DNA from: Hymenobacter glacieicola
Lineage (GTDB): Bacteria > Bacteroidota > Bacteroidia > Cytophagales > Hymenobacteraceae
Assembly: GCF_014640315.1 (NCBI RefSeq)
Contig: NZ_BMGS01000004.1
Span: 1-64,000, forward strand
DNA length: 64,000 bases
Direction of reading: 5' to 3'
The notes under the pieces were generated by a model. The model searched no databases. It was given only the letters and a program-made list of their open reading frames with translations, and had not been told where the DNA came from. The position numbers and the translations under genes are program-made. Positions 32,990 through 41,299 of the stretch are shown in pieces (positions within the stretch are counted from its first letter, which is position 1; the number at the start of each line of letters is the position of its first letter).

Positions 32990-34612
32990 TTAGTGTTTGC
33001 GCGGGTCCAGGTCCCAGGAGTAGCCGGCCTGGATGCCCAAGCTCCAAGGGCGGCGTGCGGCCCGCCCCGAGGCCTGGTTAGTTAAGGAGTTTAAAAACAG
33101 GTGGCCCTGCGGGCGAACCGTAAACCACTGGCCCGGAGCAAATTGATACTGGGCAAAAACTCCGGCATTCAGCAGCAGGCTCGTCCGCTCAAAAGGAGAG
33201 GTGGTGCCCACACCGGGCTGCCACTGCCGCTGCGAGCAGTTACAGGCAGTGCCTTCCGTGGTGCGCGCACCGGTGAGCAAGGCCAGGGTACCGCCCCCCA
33301 GCACGCCCAGCCGCCACCGCTGGTTGCCCTGCAGGGTGTAGTGAACCTGAAGAGGCACCATTACAAACCGGTACACGTCGCGGAAATTGATGGCCCGGGT
33401 CCCCACAGTGTCCTGGCCCGCTTTGCTGAGCTGGTAGCGCAGGGAGGTAGCGTACTCCGCGTAGCCTATCCCCGCCGATACGGTGAGCTGGCGGGTTAGG
33501 GCGTACGCGCCACTGGCCTGCGCCGAGAACCCCACCCCCGGGCGCTCTAGCTGCTCCAGCTGCGTGGCCCCGTTGCCCACGGCCCGGTAAGTAAGCCCCG
33601 TACCGGCCAGCAGCTGGGCGCTCCACCCGCGCAGCAGCAGCTCCCGCCGCGAGGGCCGGGTGCGGGGCCGGCGCTTGGCCCGTACTTCTAGCTCCTCCTG
33701 GTCCATAGCCGGGGGCCGGACCGCCAGCAAAGCCAACGGCTCGTTGCTAACCCGGGCCGCGGCCGCCTTCCGCCCTGCAAAATCCCGGGCCGAAGTAGGC
33801 TCGAAGGTTGGACGGCCATCTGCGCTCTGACCCGCCGTTTTTCGGCGAGGCGAAGCGGCGGAGCGGCCAGTTAAGCGCAAGGCAACTGATTGGCGGGCCG
33901 AGCTTCGGGTAGCCGCGGCCGTTTCCGGATGGCCCGCAAACGAAATCCGGCGTGGTTGCACGCCCCTAGCGCGGCGGCTCCCAACTAAAGCCGCCACCCC
34001 TGCCTTACGCGAGGAAGCCACCGCTCGCCCAGTTTTGGGGGCCACTGGCTCGGTAGTAAGTTCCTCGCCTTGAGGTTTCTCACCTTCAGAATAGGTAGGG
34101 GGTGCCGAAACCAGCCGCTGGAACGGCCACCGGGGCAGGTTGTGCCGGCGACGAAGCGGGCGGAAAGGAGCAGTGAGGCTGGCCAGAGCATTATCGTTTG
34201 GCAACTGCGTAGCTGCAGCCCCGGCCGAATCGGCTGCTGCCGGGGTAGCCCGCCCGCCATCCGCCAGTCCGGGGCCGGCGGTTGGGGCAACTTCCCCGGT
34301 GCCAGCCGAGGTAGGAGCTGCCGGTTGAGTTGTACCGGCGGGCTGGTTCTGCCCCGACAGGAGAGCTGACCAGCCAGAACGCCGGGCTGCTGTTGGCGCG
34401 AATTGTTCTTGCCAGGGGCGCGTGCCCAAGGTCAGGCAAATCAGGGCGGTAGCCAGCAGCAGCAAGGCCGCTAGTGGCCGGCGCCGGCGCCGGGGTTGCG
34501 CGGGTAGCTGCTCCTGAATGCTGGCCCACAGGCCTTCGGGGGGGGCGCTGCCGTAGCCTTCCAGCTTGCGGCGTAAGTCGTGGTAGAGGTCTTCCGATTC
34601 GTGTTCAGTCAT
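32990..34612 (-). CDS. Anti-sigma-like protein with C-terminal beta-barrel
   Basis: 540 residues in three parts. Residues 1-45 are cytosolic, starting with the acidic MTEHESEDLYHDLRRKLEGY seen in partners of ECF factors. One membrane helix lies at about 46-62 (PLAALLLLATALICLTLG). A long Pro/Ala/Arg/Ser-rich linker, about 270 residues, looks disordered. From about 330 there are eight or so amphipathic strands (WSAQLLAGTGLTYRA, QLTVSAGIGYAEYATSLRY, RFVMVPLQVHYTL, WSLGIQAGYSWDLD), an outer-membrane barrel pattern. Its start overlaps the sigma gene stop by 8 bp. A protein joining inner membrane and outer-membrane barrel could relay an envelope signal to the sigma factor. That is inferred. Confidence 0.75.
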   Translation of the reverse strand: MTEHESEDLYHDLRRKLEGYGSAPPEGLWASIQEQLPAQPRRRRRPLAALLLLATALICLTLGTRPWQEQFAPTAARRSGWSALLSGQNQPAGTTQPAAPTSAGTGEVAPTAGPGLADGGRATPAAADSAGAAATQLPNDNALASLTAPFRPLRRRHNLPRWPFQRLVSAPPTYSEGEKPQGEELTTEPVAPKTGRAVASSRKAGVAALVGSRRARGVQPRRISFAGHPETAAATRSSARQSVALRLTGRSAASPRRKTAGQSADGRPTFEPTSARDFAGRKAAAARVSNEPLALLAVRPPAMDQEELEVRAKRRPRTRPSRRELLLRGWSAQLLAGTGLTYRAVGNGATQLEQLERPGVGFSAQASGAYALTRQLTVSAGIGYAEYATSLRYQLSKAGQDTVGTRAINFRDVYRFVMVPLQVHYTLQGNQRWRLGVLGGGTLALLTGARTTEGTACNCSQRQWQPGVGTTSPFERTSLLLNAGVFAQYQFAPGQWFTVRPQGHLFLNSLTNQASGRAARRPWSLGIQAGYSWDLDPRKH

Positions 34613-35159
34613 TGTAGTGAGGCGTATGAGCCTGCAAAAGCAGGCGTTCTTCCAGCAGACGACGGGCCCGGGAAAGCTGAGATTTGCTGGTGCTTTCCGA
34701 AATGCCTAATAATTCCCCAATCTCGGCGTGCGAGTACCCTTCAATGGCGTACAGGTTCAGAACGGTGCGGTAGCCCGGGGGCAGCCGACTAATCAGGCGC
34801 ACCACGTCTTCCGCCGACAGCTGGTCGAAGGGGGTGCCATCGGGGTGGTGCAGGTCGGCGGCTTCCTCGCACTCGGTGTGGGGGCCGCGCTGCTGGTGCT
34901 GGTGCCAGAGGTTGAGGGAGGTAGTAACGGCAATGCGCCGGGCCCAGGCCTCAAAAGGCCCCTGCCCCCGAAACTGGTCAAGGCGGGTAAAAATTTTTAC
35001 AAAGGTGAGTTGCAGGGCGTCTTCCGCCTCGGCCCGGGAGGGGCAGTAGCGCAGGCATACACCCATCAGCTGGTAGCTCAGCCGCTCGTATAAAGCCCGT
35101 TGCGCCGTGGGGTTCCCTCGTCGGCATCCTTCTAGTAATGCATCAATAGATTCAGGCAT
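34605..35159 (-). CDS. ECF RNA polymerase sigma factor
   Basis: 184 residues. Region 2 is in YQLMGVCLRYCPSRAEAEDALQLTFVKIF (with the DA/EDALQ motif) and ARRIAVTTSLNLWHQH. Region 4 is the helix-turn-helix LPPGYRTVLNLYAIEGYSHAEIGELLGISESTSKSQLSRAR. It directs transcription of its own regulon, probably including this operon, and is held by the membrane protein encoded next. Group: the Bacteroidota ECF type paired with anti-sigma/barrel partners. Confidence 0.93.
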   Translation of the reverse strand: MPESIDALLEGCRRGNPTAQRALYERLSYQLMGVCLRYCPSRAEAEDALQLTFVKIFTRLDQFRGQGPFEAWARRIAVTTSLNLWHQHQQRGPHTECEEAADLHHPDGTPFDQLSAEDVVRLISRLPPGYRTVLNLYAIEGYSHAEIGELLGISESTSKSQLSRARRLLEERLLLQAHTPHYND

Positions 35160-35388
35160 AGGCAGCCGCGGATAAAAAGGGTAGGATGTCGTACGCTAGC
35201 GTTCTGCAGCCATGACCGGCCCGGCTGGGCGGGGGTTGCGTGGTAGCTTAACTATTTTCTGAACCCTATATTCTGAGTCGGCCCTGCCCTTAGTGTAGGG
35301 CGGCTCCAGCATATATTATATGGCCGGAACGCGTAGTTTCGGCGTCTGATCTGTTTTGCTGACTCATCCTTTTACCCTTCGCCACCCC

Positions 35389-36189
35389 ATGCTCCAGCCC
35401 CTCTACCAAGTGGATGCCTTCACTGACCGGCCCTTTGCCGGCAACCCGGCCGCCGTGTGCCCGCTCACGGCCTGGCTGCCCGCCGAAACCATGCAGGCTA
35501 TTGCCGCCGAAAATAATCTGGCCGAAACCGCCTTCTTTGTGCCGAAAACGGGCAACGAGTACGAAATCCGCTGGTTTACGCCCGCCGTGGAGGTGGAGCT
35601 CTGCGGGCACGCTACCCTGGCCTCGGCCCACGTCTTATACCGCCACCTTAACTTTCAGGGGCCGGAAATCGTGTTCCACTCCACAAGCGGCCCGCTACGG
35701 GTAAGCCAGGGCCCGGAAGGCCGGCTTACGCTCGATTTTCCGGCTCGCCCGCCCCAGCCACTCAGCACCCACCCCGATGGCCTGCTCGATGGGCTCCGGG
35801 CTACCCCGCTCAGCATTCTGGCCGGCCCCGACCTGGTGTGCCTGTTTGCCAGTGAAGCCGAAGTGCGTGCCCTGCACCCCGACATGAGCCACCTGGCCAA
35901 AGTAGAGTACCGCGCCGTTATTGCCACCGCCCCCGGCACCGATGGTATTGATTTCGTGTCGCGCTTTTTTGGGCCCCGCGTGGGTGTGCCCGAAGACCCG
36001 GTGACGGGCTCAGCCCACACCACCCTGGTACCGTACTGGGCCGAGCGCCTCAACAAAACCACCTTCCATGCCCGCCAGGTTTCGGCCCGCGGCGGCGACC
36101 TATGGTGTGAGCTGCGCGGCGACCGGGTGCTGATGAGCGGCTACGCCGTAACCTACCTGAAAGGTGAAATTGAGCTGGGCGCCGCGTAA
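35389..36189 (+). CDS. PhzF-family isomerase
   Basis: 266 residues from ATG 35389. The N-terminus YQVDAFTDRPFAGNPAAVC and the catalytic glutamate E46 in NNLAETAFF match PhzF. The second half repeats the fold with RFFGPRVGVPEDPVTGSAHTTL, the signature of the second domain. PhzF of Pseudomonas isomerises dihydrohydroxyanthranilate in phenazine synthesis; chromosomal relatives are common and act on unknown metabolites, since no phz genes are present. Convergent with arsM. Confidence 0.92.
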   Translation: MLQPLYQVDAFTDRPFAGNPAAVCPLTAWLPAETMQAIAAENNLAETAFFVPKTGNEYEIRWFTPAVEVELCGHATLASAHVLYRHLNFQGPEIVFHSTSGPLRVSQGPEGRLTLDFPARPPQPLSTHPDGLLDGLRATPLSILAGPDLVCLFASEAEVRALHPDMSHLAKVEYRAVIATAPGTDGIDFVSRFFGPRVGVPEDPVTGSAHTTLVPYWAERLNKTTFHARQVSARGGDLWCELRGDRVLMSGYAVTYLKGEIELGAA

Positions 36190-36227
36190 GCCAGCTGCCA
36201 CGCTTGGCCTACCTTCCTAACCTAAAA

Positions 36228-36273
36228 AAAGCCTGGGGCCCCCGCCGATATATCGGCGGGGGCCCCAGGCTTT
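36228..36273. terminator. Perfect 46-bp palindrome, bidirectional terminator
   Basis: AAAGCCTGGGGCCCCCGCCG(ATA) is followed directly by its reverse complement, centred at 36250/36251 (CGATA|TATCG). It lies between the stops of the PhzF gene (+) and arsM (-), with an A-run before it and TTTA after it. Confidence 0.92.
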
Positions 36274-36290
36274 AAGGGATAGTTGGCTGC

Positions 36291-37259
36291 TTAGCAGCAC
36301 CCGCCACCGTCGTAGAAGTAGGTGGAGGGCGACACGAAGATATCGTTGCGGCCCAGGGCCAGCAGGGCGCCGGCGGTTTTGTCGCAGACGGCCAAGGGCT
36401 GATTTTGCAGCAGTACGTGGCCTTTCTGGTCGTCTAGCAGCTCGTCGGGACCGTAGTAAATGGCCGTGCGGCCGGTGAAGATGCAGGGCCCATCGGCGGG
36501 CATGGGGTCCTTGATGGCGCACACCTCCACGCTCTCAATGTAAATCAGCTCCTCGGTGGCGTAGTGCTGGGGCGAGAGCACCCGGTAGGCGCGCTTGGCC
36601 CGCACTTCCACCGTGCCAAACCCCACGGAGGTAATCAGGTCCAGGTACTGCTGCAGGGGTAGGGAGCCGGTCAGGCACAGGGCCCGCAGCCGCTCGTCGG
36701 CGCGCAGCTGCTCACTCATGGGCTGCTCGCAGGTCGGGTCCGACATTACCAGGCGGCCGTGGGGCTTGAGCACCCGGTAGGTTTCCTGTAGGGCGCGCTG
36801 TAAATCATCGAGCTTGAAGATGTTAAACAGGCAGTTCTGGGCCGCTACGTCCACGCTTTCGTCGGGCACGGGCAGGTGTAGGGCATCACCGGCCCGCAGC
36901 TCCACAAACTCGCGGCGGAACCACTCGTTCTGGGCTTCCGCTTCCAGCATGTTGGCGCGGGAGGCTTCCAGCATTTCCGGCACCACATCCACGCCAATAA
37001 CCGCGCCTGGGCGCCGACTGAAGTAGGCAAACTGCAGTAGTTCCATGCCGCCGCCCACGCCCACGTACAGCACGGTAGGGCTGCCCGTCAGGTCGCGGGG
37101 GTTCACGGTGCTGCCGCAGCCGTAGTTCATGCACAGCATGCGCTGCGGAATGCGCAGGCCGGGCAGCTGCCACACGGGGTTGGTGGTGCAGCACAGCCCC
37201 ACCTGGGGCTCTTGGGCCGCCTGGCGGTACACATCGGCGGTAGTTTCTAAGTAGCTCAT
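36291..37259 (-). CDS. arsM: Arsenosugar-type arsenite methyltransferase
   Basis: 322 residues. SAM motif I reads VLYVGVGGGMELLQFAYF, with IGVDVVPEMLEASRANM next and VDVAAQNCLFNIFKLDDL, ALQETYRVLKPHGRL at motifs IV-VI. The Cys set (C23-C24, C43, C48, C143, C177, C195) fits As(III) thiolate binding; the N-terminal GLCCTTNP and MLCMNYGCGSTVNP are typical of the arsenosugar-linked group rather than the shorter classical ArsM. It would transfer methyl groups to arsenite. The C-terminus ends YFYDGGGCC, a Cys pair. The DUF547 gene upstream (52 bp) is a common companion in arsenosugar loci; ArsS, the radical SAM partner, is not in this window. Confidence 0.88.
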   Translation of the reverse strand: MSYLETTADVYRQAAQEPQVGLCCTTNPVWQLPGLRIPQRMLCMNYGCGSTVNPRDLTGSPTVLYVGVGGGMELLQFAYFSRRPGAVIGVDVVPEMLEASRANMLEAEAQNEWFRREFVELRAGDALHLPVPDESVDVAAQNCLFNIFKLDDLQRALQETYRVLKPHGRLVMSDPTCEQPMSEQLRADERLRALCLTGSLPLQQYLDLITSVGFGTVEVRAKRAYRVLSPQHYATEELIYIESVEVCAIKDPMPADGPCIFTGRTAIYYGPDELLDDQKGHVLLQNQPLAVCDKTAGALLALGRNDIFVSPSTYFYDGGGCC

Positions 37260-37311
37260 CGGAAGGAAAGGGTAGGAAAGTAGGCGCCAAAAGCGGCCCG
37301 GGCCGGGCGGC

Positions 37312-38130
37312 TTACTGCTTGTTCAGGTTCCAGTTATAGTCCAGGTAAGACACCTGCGCGTTGTCGTTCATTTTGGTAGCCGAGTAGCGGTTCACCCATT
37401 TTGCCACCGACTGCCCGTTCTTTTCCCAGTCGCTCTTATACCAGTCGAAGTACTTGGACAGCTGGGCCTGGGTCTTGCCCACCTGGTTTTTGGCCTTGTT
37501 GTTCAGGAAGTCCCGGCCTTGGTCGTCGAGCTGCTGGTTAAGCCTGGCGGCCGTGTAGGCTTCCGGGCGCAGGCGCGGGCACGAAATAGAGGCGCAGACC
37601 AGGGCAAAGTGAATGCGCGGGTCGTCGAACTGCTTGCGCAGGATGTTGTGCTCGATGTGGTCCAGGCTCATCTTCTGGCCCCCAATACTGAAGAATTTGG
37701 CCGCCCAGGGCGTGGTCACGAACGGAATCTGAATTTTCGAGCCAATGTCCTTGATGCTTTGCAGGGGGTAGTGGTCGAGGATGAGGCGGAGGGTATAGGC
37801 GTTGTAGGCGTTGATCCAGTAGGCCATCTGCTCAGGCTTGCTCCAGCCAGCGGCCGGCGGATTCTTGCTGAGTGAGGCCAGGTACTGATTGAACTCCTTC
37901 TCATCGGCCTTGAAGCCGACGTAGCTTACCAGGCCTTTTTCATTGACGTGTTTTTTCAGCAACCGCTCGTAGGTGCCGTGGTCCACGGGGGTGGGGGCGG
38001 CGGGCAGACTTCGGGCGGGGTGGGCCGCCGGGCCCGGCCCGGCGTGGCAAGGGAGGAGGCTGGCGGCCAGCAGCGGCAGGGCCAATAGGGGCAGGAGGGA
38101 CTTGGTCAGGTTCTTCATTGGAGCAGACAT
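37312..38130 (-). CDS. DUF547 secreted protein
   Basis: 272 residues from ATG 38130 (ATG 38118 is also possible; either gives a signal peptide: SLLPLLALPLLAASLLPCHAG). The mature part holds DUF547: YVGFKADEKEFNQYLASL, QMAYWINAYNAYTLRLILDHYPLQSI, HIEHNILRKQFDDPRIHFALVCASISCPRL and FLNNKAKN. DUF547 resembles a papain-like fold: the Cys in ALVCASISCP and His in DHIEH could be part of an active site, but no reaction is established. It lies just before arsM on the same strand, and DUF547 genes occur in arsenosugar loci, so a role there is plausible. Confidence 0.85.
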   Translation of the reverse strand: MSAPMKNLTKSLLPLLALPLLAASLLPCHAGPGPAAHPARSLPAAPTPVDHGTYERLLKKHVNEKGLVSYVGFKADEKEFNQYLASLSKNPPAAGWSKPEQMAYWINAYNAYTLRLILDHYPLQSIKDIGSKIQIPFVTTPWAAKFFSIGGQKMSLDHIEHNILRKQFDDPRIHFALVCASISCPRLRPEAYTAARLNQQLDDQGRDFLNNKAKNQVGKTQAQLSKYFDWYKSDWEKNGQSVAKWVNRYSATKMNDNAQVSYLDYNWNLNKQ

Positions 38131-38429
38131 ACGGTAAACAAGGGCGCGGAAGATGCAGCCCCAGCAAACTTCCCTGGCGGCTTCTTTCGTAGGATACAAT
38201 AGGTGGGCTGCCACTACAACCGGCAACTGCTGCAAGGTTCCTCTTCAGCTCGGCTACAACCCTCCCGGCTGCTACCGTCACGCGCCGGTTTCTGTCTACG
38301 GGGCGAAGCCATAGTGGCTGGACTACGAGCTGTGCGGTATCTTCACGACAAACATCTGCTCATGCCCCAACGACACGTTACGTTGATTGCCCACCGGTGG
38401 GCGGCCCCTGCTTTTTTCGGAGCTACTGT

Positions 38430-39107
38430 ATGAGAACGATGCTTCGTCATTGCCTGCTGGCCGAGGCGCTGGGCACGGCCGTACTGCTGGTGTTTGGCAC
38501 CGGGGCAGCCGTGGTAGATGAGCAAACCCACGCCCTGGGCCACGGTGGCGTAGCGGCGGCTTTTGGGCTGGTGGTGCTGGTATTAATTCAGGGGTTGGGC
38601 CACGTGAGTGGAGCCCACGTCAATCCGGCCGTAACGGTTGGTTTCTGGGCGGCGGGGCGCTTTCCTGGCCGGCGGGTGCTACCCTATGTGGGGGCGCAGT
38701 TAGTTGGGGCCCTGGGAGGTAGCGGGTTAGTAAAGCTGCTGGCCACGTCAGGCTCCACACTGGGCGCCACCTTGCCGGCCCACGACGCGGGCCAGGCCTT
38801 TGGGGTTGAGCTGTTTCTGAGCTTCTGGCTGATGCTGGTGATTCTGCGGGTTACCTCCAGCTATTATGAGCAAGGCCTGTTGGTGGGCCTGACCATCAGC
38901 GCCACCGTGGGGCTGGAGGCCCTAGTGGGCGGTCCGCTCAGTGGCGCTTCCATGAATCCGGCCCGCTCTCTGGCCCCAGCCCTGGTCAGCGGACACCTGG
39001 AGGCGCTGTGGGTGTACCTGGTGGCGCCGGTGGCGGGCATGCTCCTGGCCGTAGCTGCTGACCGGCTCCTGGAGCTGCGGGAGCTACCGCCGCCGCCCAC
39101 GCCCTAA
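38430..39107 (+). CDS. MIP-family channel (aquaporin/glyceroporin)
   Basis: 225 residues from ATG 38430 with six membrane helices and both half-helix motifs: N65-P-A in GAHVNPAVTVGF and N176-P-A in GASMNPARSLAPAL, with R179 the filter arginine. It conducts water or small uncharged solutes. It is divergent from the DUF547-arsM pair, with 299 bp between the two starts. Aquaglyceroporins also carry arsenite and methylarsenite, so the neighbourhood hints at arsenic transport; general water/glycerol flow is the default reading. Narrow and wide filters cannot be told apart by eye. Confidence 0.9.
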   Translation: MRTMLRHCLLAEALGTAVLLVFGTGAAVVDEQTHALGHGGVAAAFGLVVLVLIQGLGHVSGAHVNPAVTVGFWAAGRFPGRRVLPYVGAQLVGALGGSGLVKLLATSGSTLGATLPAHDAGQAFGVELFLSFWLMLVILRVTSSYYEQGLLVGLTISATVGLEALVGGPLSGASMNPARSLAPALVSGHLEALWVYLVAPVAGMLLAVAADRLLELRELPPPPTP

Positions 39108-39184
39108 GCAAACTGGCCACTCATGCCCCGCCAAAAAGTACGGAAGAGAAGCCCGGGGTAGGGTAGAGGCTTTAGATGCAGCAG

Positions 39185-39403
39185 CTACCCGCGCACCTGC
39201 TCGCGGGTATAGCCGCCGCGCTCCACTACCTGTTCCACGAACATAGCCTTGCCCGGAATGTGCAGCAATGCCTCATATATAACGGCCGGCACCCCGGTGT
39301 AGCGCACCAGCCCGCCGTGGCGGTGCTCTATTTCCAGCGTAAGGGTAGCGGCATCGTAGCCAACAGCTTTTAACGAGGTAGAGCGGATAGGGCGGCGTTG
39401 CAT
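39185..39403 (-). CDS. KTSC-domain protein
   Basis: 72 residues; the KTSC signature is at the start, RPIRSTSLKAVGYDAATLTLEI, with the family STS and a GYD turn, then VRYTGVPAVIYEALL. KTSC domains are short beta-alpha units of unknown role, often fused to lysyl-tRNA synthetase or in stand-alone form. It lies in the same direction as ruvC. Confidence 0.8.
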   Translation of the reverse strand: MQRRPIRSTSLKAVGYDAATLTLEIEHRHGGLVRYTGVPAVIYEALLHIPGKAMFVEQVVERGGYTREQVRG

Positions 39404-39533
39404 AGATAGGAAAGGAGATTAGTCAGATATGTTATGAGAAATATGCAGAAGTAAATGACTTCTTTATTAAATCGAAAAATTAGCGCTTTTCTAAAAGGAT
39501 AGGTATAACATACATTACGTTAAGTAAGCCTGC

Positions 39534-40166
39534 TTACGCTGCCGGCTTCTTCTTAACGGCTACCTTTTTGCCGGCTACGGGGGCGGCCAGCTTGCTGGGG
39601 TTGTCGGCCAGGAACTTGCCCCAGCTTTTGCCGCCGGCCTTCACGTTGTTGCCTTTCTGGTAGTGGTGGCACAGGGCCACGGCTAGGGCATCGGTGGCGT
39701 CCAGGAACTTGGGGGCCTCCTCAAGGGGGGGCAGCTGCAAGGTCTGGCGAAGCATATGTGCCACCTGCTCCTTGGTGGCGTTGCCGGAACCCGTTACCGA
39801 CTGTTTTACTTTGGTGGGCGCGTACTCTACGTAGGGAATCTGGCGGGAAAGGCAGGCGGCAATGGCCACGCCCTGGGCCCGGCCCAGCTTCAGCATACTC
39901 TGCACGTTCACCCCGAAGAAGGGCGCCTCAATGGCCAACTCGTCGGGCAGAAACTCCTCGATCAGCTCCACCATCCGCTCGAAAATCTTCTTGAGCTTGA
40001 GGGCGTGGTTGGTGCCCAGCTTTTTCATGTCGATGACATCGTAGCGCAGCACCGTCACGCGCTGACCCTGCACCTCAATCACGGCGTAGCCCATAATCTG
40101 GGTGCCGGGGTCGACGCCCATAATCACTTTGGGCAGCAGGTCAGCAGAGGCAAGGGGTAGAATCAT
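39534..40166 (-). CDS. ruvC: Crossover junction endodeoxyribonuclease RuvC
   Basis: 210 residues. The RNase H-like core with catalytic acids: D19 in MGVDPGTQIMGYAVI, the Glu in LAIEAPFFGVNVQS, and Asp residues in FLDATDALAVALCHHY. A basic tail (AGKKVAVKKKPAA) extends beyond the domain. RuvC cuts Holliday junctions with RuvAB in homologous recombination. The ATG at 40166 is used; MGVDP at residue 16 is a possible shorter start. Monocistronic; divergent from the flippase-like gene. Confidence 0.95.
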   Translation of the reverse strand: MILPLASADLLPKVIMGVDPGTQIMGYAVIEVQGQRVTVLRYDVIDMKKLGTNHALKLKKIFERMVELIEEFLPDELAIEAPFFGVNVQSMLKLGRAQGVAIAACLSRQIPYVEYAPTKVKQSVTGSGNATKEQVAHMLRQTLQLPPLEEAPKFLDATDALAVALCHHYQKGNNVKAGGKSWGKFLADNPSKLAAPVAGKKVAVKKKPAA

Positions 40167-40252
40167 AGCGCGTTACAGGGAGGCGAGAAGATAGGCAGAG
40201 CAGCGTAGATTTTCGTCGGTAACTTGCCAAGGCAAACCAACCTGCTGCCCAC

Positions 40253-41299
40253 TTGTCTGCGCCCCACCTACAAAACTACGTCCAAAAGCCGGAAGAACCC
40301 GCGCCTCGGCGGCGGGGGCTGGTGGTGGCGGGCAAACTAGGTATTACCCTGCTCACGCTGGGCCTGCTCTGGCACTCCGTGGTGGCCGATGAGGCCACGG
40401 CAGCGGCCTGGCGCGGGCTGCTCCGGCGCACCCTGAGCGGGGAGGGCCGCGGGCCGGTGCTGCTGGCTTTGCTGCTGATGCCCCTGAACTGGGGACTGGA
40501 AGCCTGGAAGTGGTGGCGCCTGGCCCGGCACCTGGAGCCGGTGTCGTTTCGGCGCAGCTTCCGGGCCGTGCTGGTGGGCCTGACCCTGGGGTTCGTGACG
40601 CCCAACCGGGTAGGCGACTACGCCGGCCGCATCATGGAGCTGAAAAGTCGGCGGCTGGATGCGCTGGGCGCCGTGTTTCTGGGGCGCTACTGCCAGCTGG
40701 TGGCTACCGTGGTGGCGGGCACCGGGGGGCTGCTGTACTTTCTGCTGCGGTTTTACCTCAAGGGCTACCCGGCCGCGCAGCTGGGAGTAGCGGTAGCTAC
40801 CCTTGGGCTGAACGCGGCTGTGCTGCTACCCCTGTACTACTCGCAGGTTCTGGTGGCGGCGGTGCAGGCCGTGGGGCCATTGCGGCGGTTCAGCCGGTTT
40901 CTGGCCGTCATGCCCACCTACCCGGCCCGCGCCCTTACAGCCGTGCTGCTGATTTCCAGCCTGCGCTACGCCGTGTTCTGCGCCCAGTTTGGGCTGCTGC
41001 TGCTGGCGTATGGCGTACGGGCACCGTTGGGGCCTTCGGCGGCGGCCGTAGCGGGTACGTTTCTGCTCAAGTCCCTGGTGCCTTCCCTGAATGCTCTGGC
41101 TGATGTGGGCGTGCGGGAACTATCGGCCACGCACTTATTTGGGCTCTTGGGCGAGCCGGTGCTGCCGGTGCTCAGCGCCAGCCTGAGCTTGTGGGTGCTC
41201 AACATTGCCGTGCCCAGCGCCATCGGGCTGTTTTTTGTGCTGCGAATGAAGGTGCTGCGCAAGCGCCGTAATAGCCGGCCCGCGCCGGTAGCTTCCTGA
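40253..41299 (+). CDS. UPF0104 / flippase-like membrane protein
   Basis: 348 residues with a TTG start. After a basic head (PAPRRRG) there are about eight hydrophobic segments. The pattern ALLLMPLNWGLEAWKWWRL, GLTLGFVTPNRVGDYAGRIMEL and FLGRYCQLVATVVAGTGGLL matches the UPF0104 (lysylphosphatidylglycerol synthase transmembrane) family. These are thought to move lipid-linked molecules across the membrane. Its stop overlaps the start of the next glycosyltransferase by one base (TGATG), so the two are cotranscribed and likely work together on a lipid-linked sugar. Confidence 0.85.
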   Translation: MSAPHLQNYVQKPEEPAPRRRGLVVAGKLGITLLTLGLLWHSVVADEATAAAWRGLLRRTLSGEGRGPVLLALLLMPLNWGLEAWKWWRLARHLEPVSFRRSFRAVLVGLTLGFVTPNRVGDYAGRIMELKSRRLDALGAVFLGRYCQLVATVVAGTGGLLYFLLRFYLKGYPAAQLGVAVATLGLNAAVLLPLYYSQVLVAAVQAVGPLRRFSRFLAVMPTYPARALTAVLLISSLRYAVFCAQFGLLLLAYGVRAPLGPSAAAVAGTFLLKSLVPSLNALADVGVRELSATHLFGLLGEPVLPVLSASLSLWVLNIAVPSAIGLFFVLRMKVLRKRRNSRPAPVAS

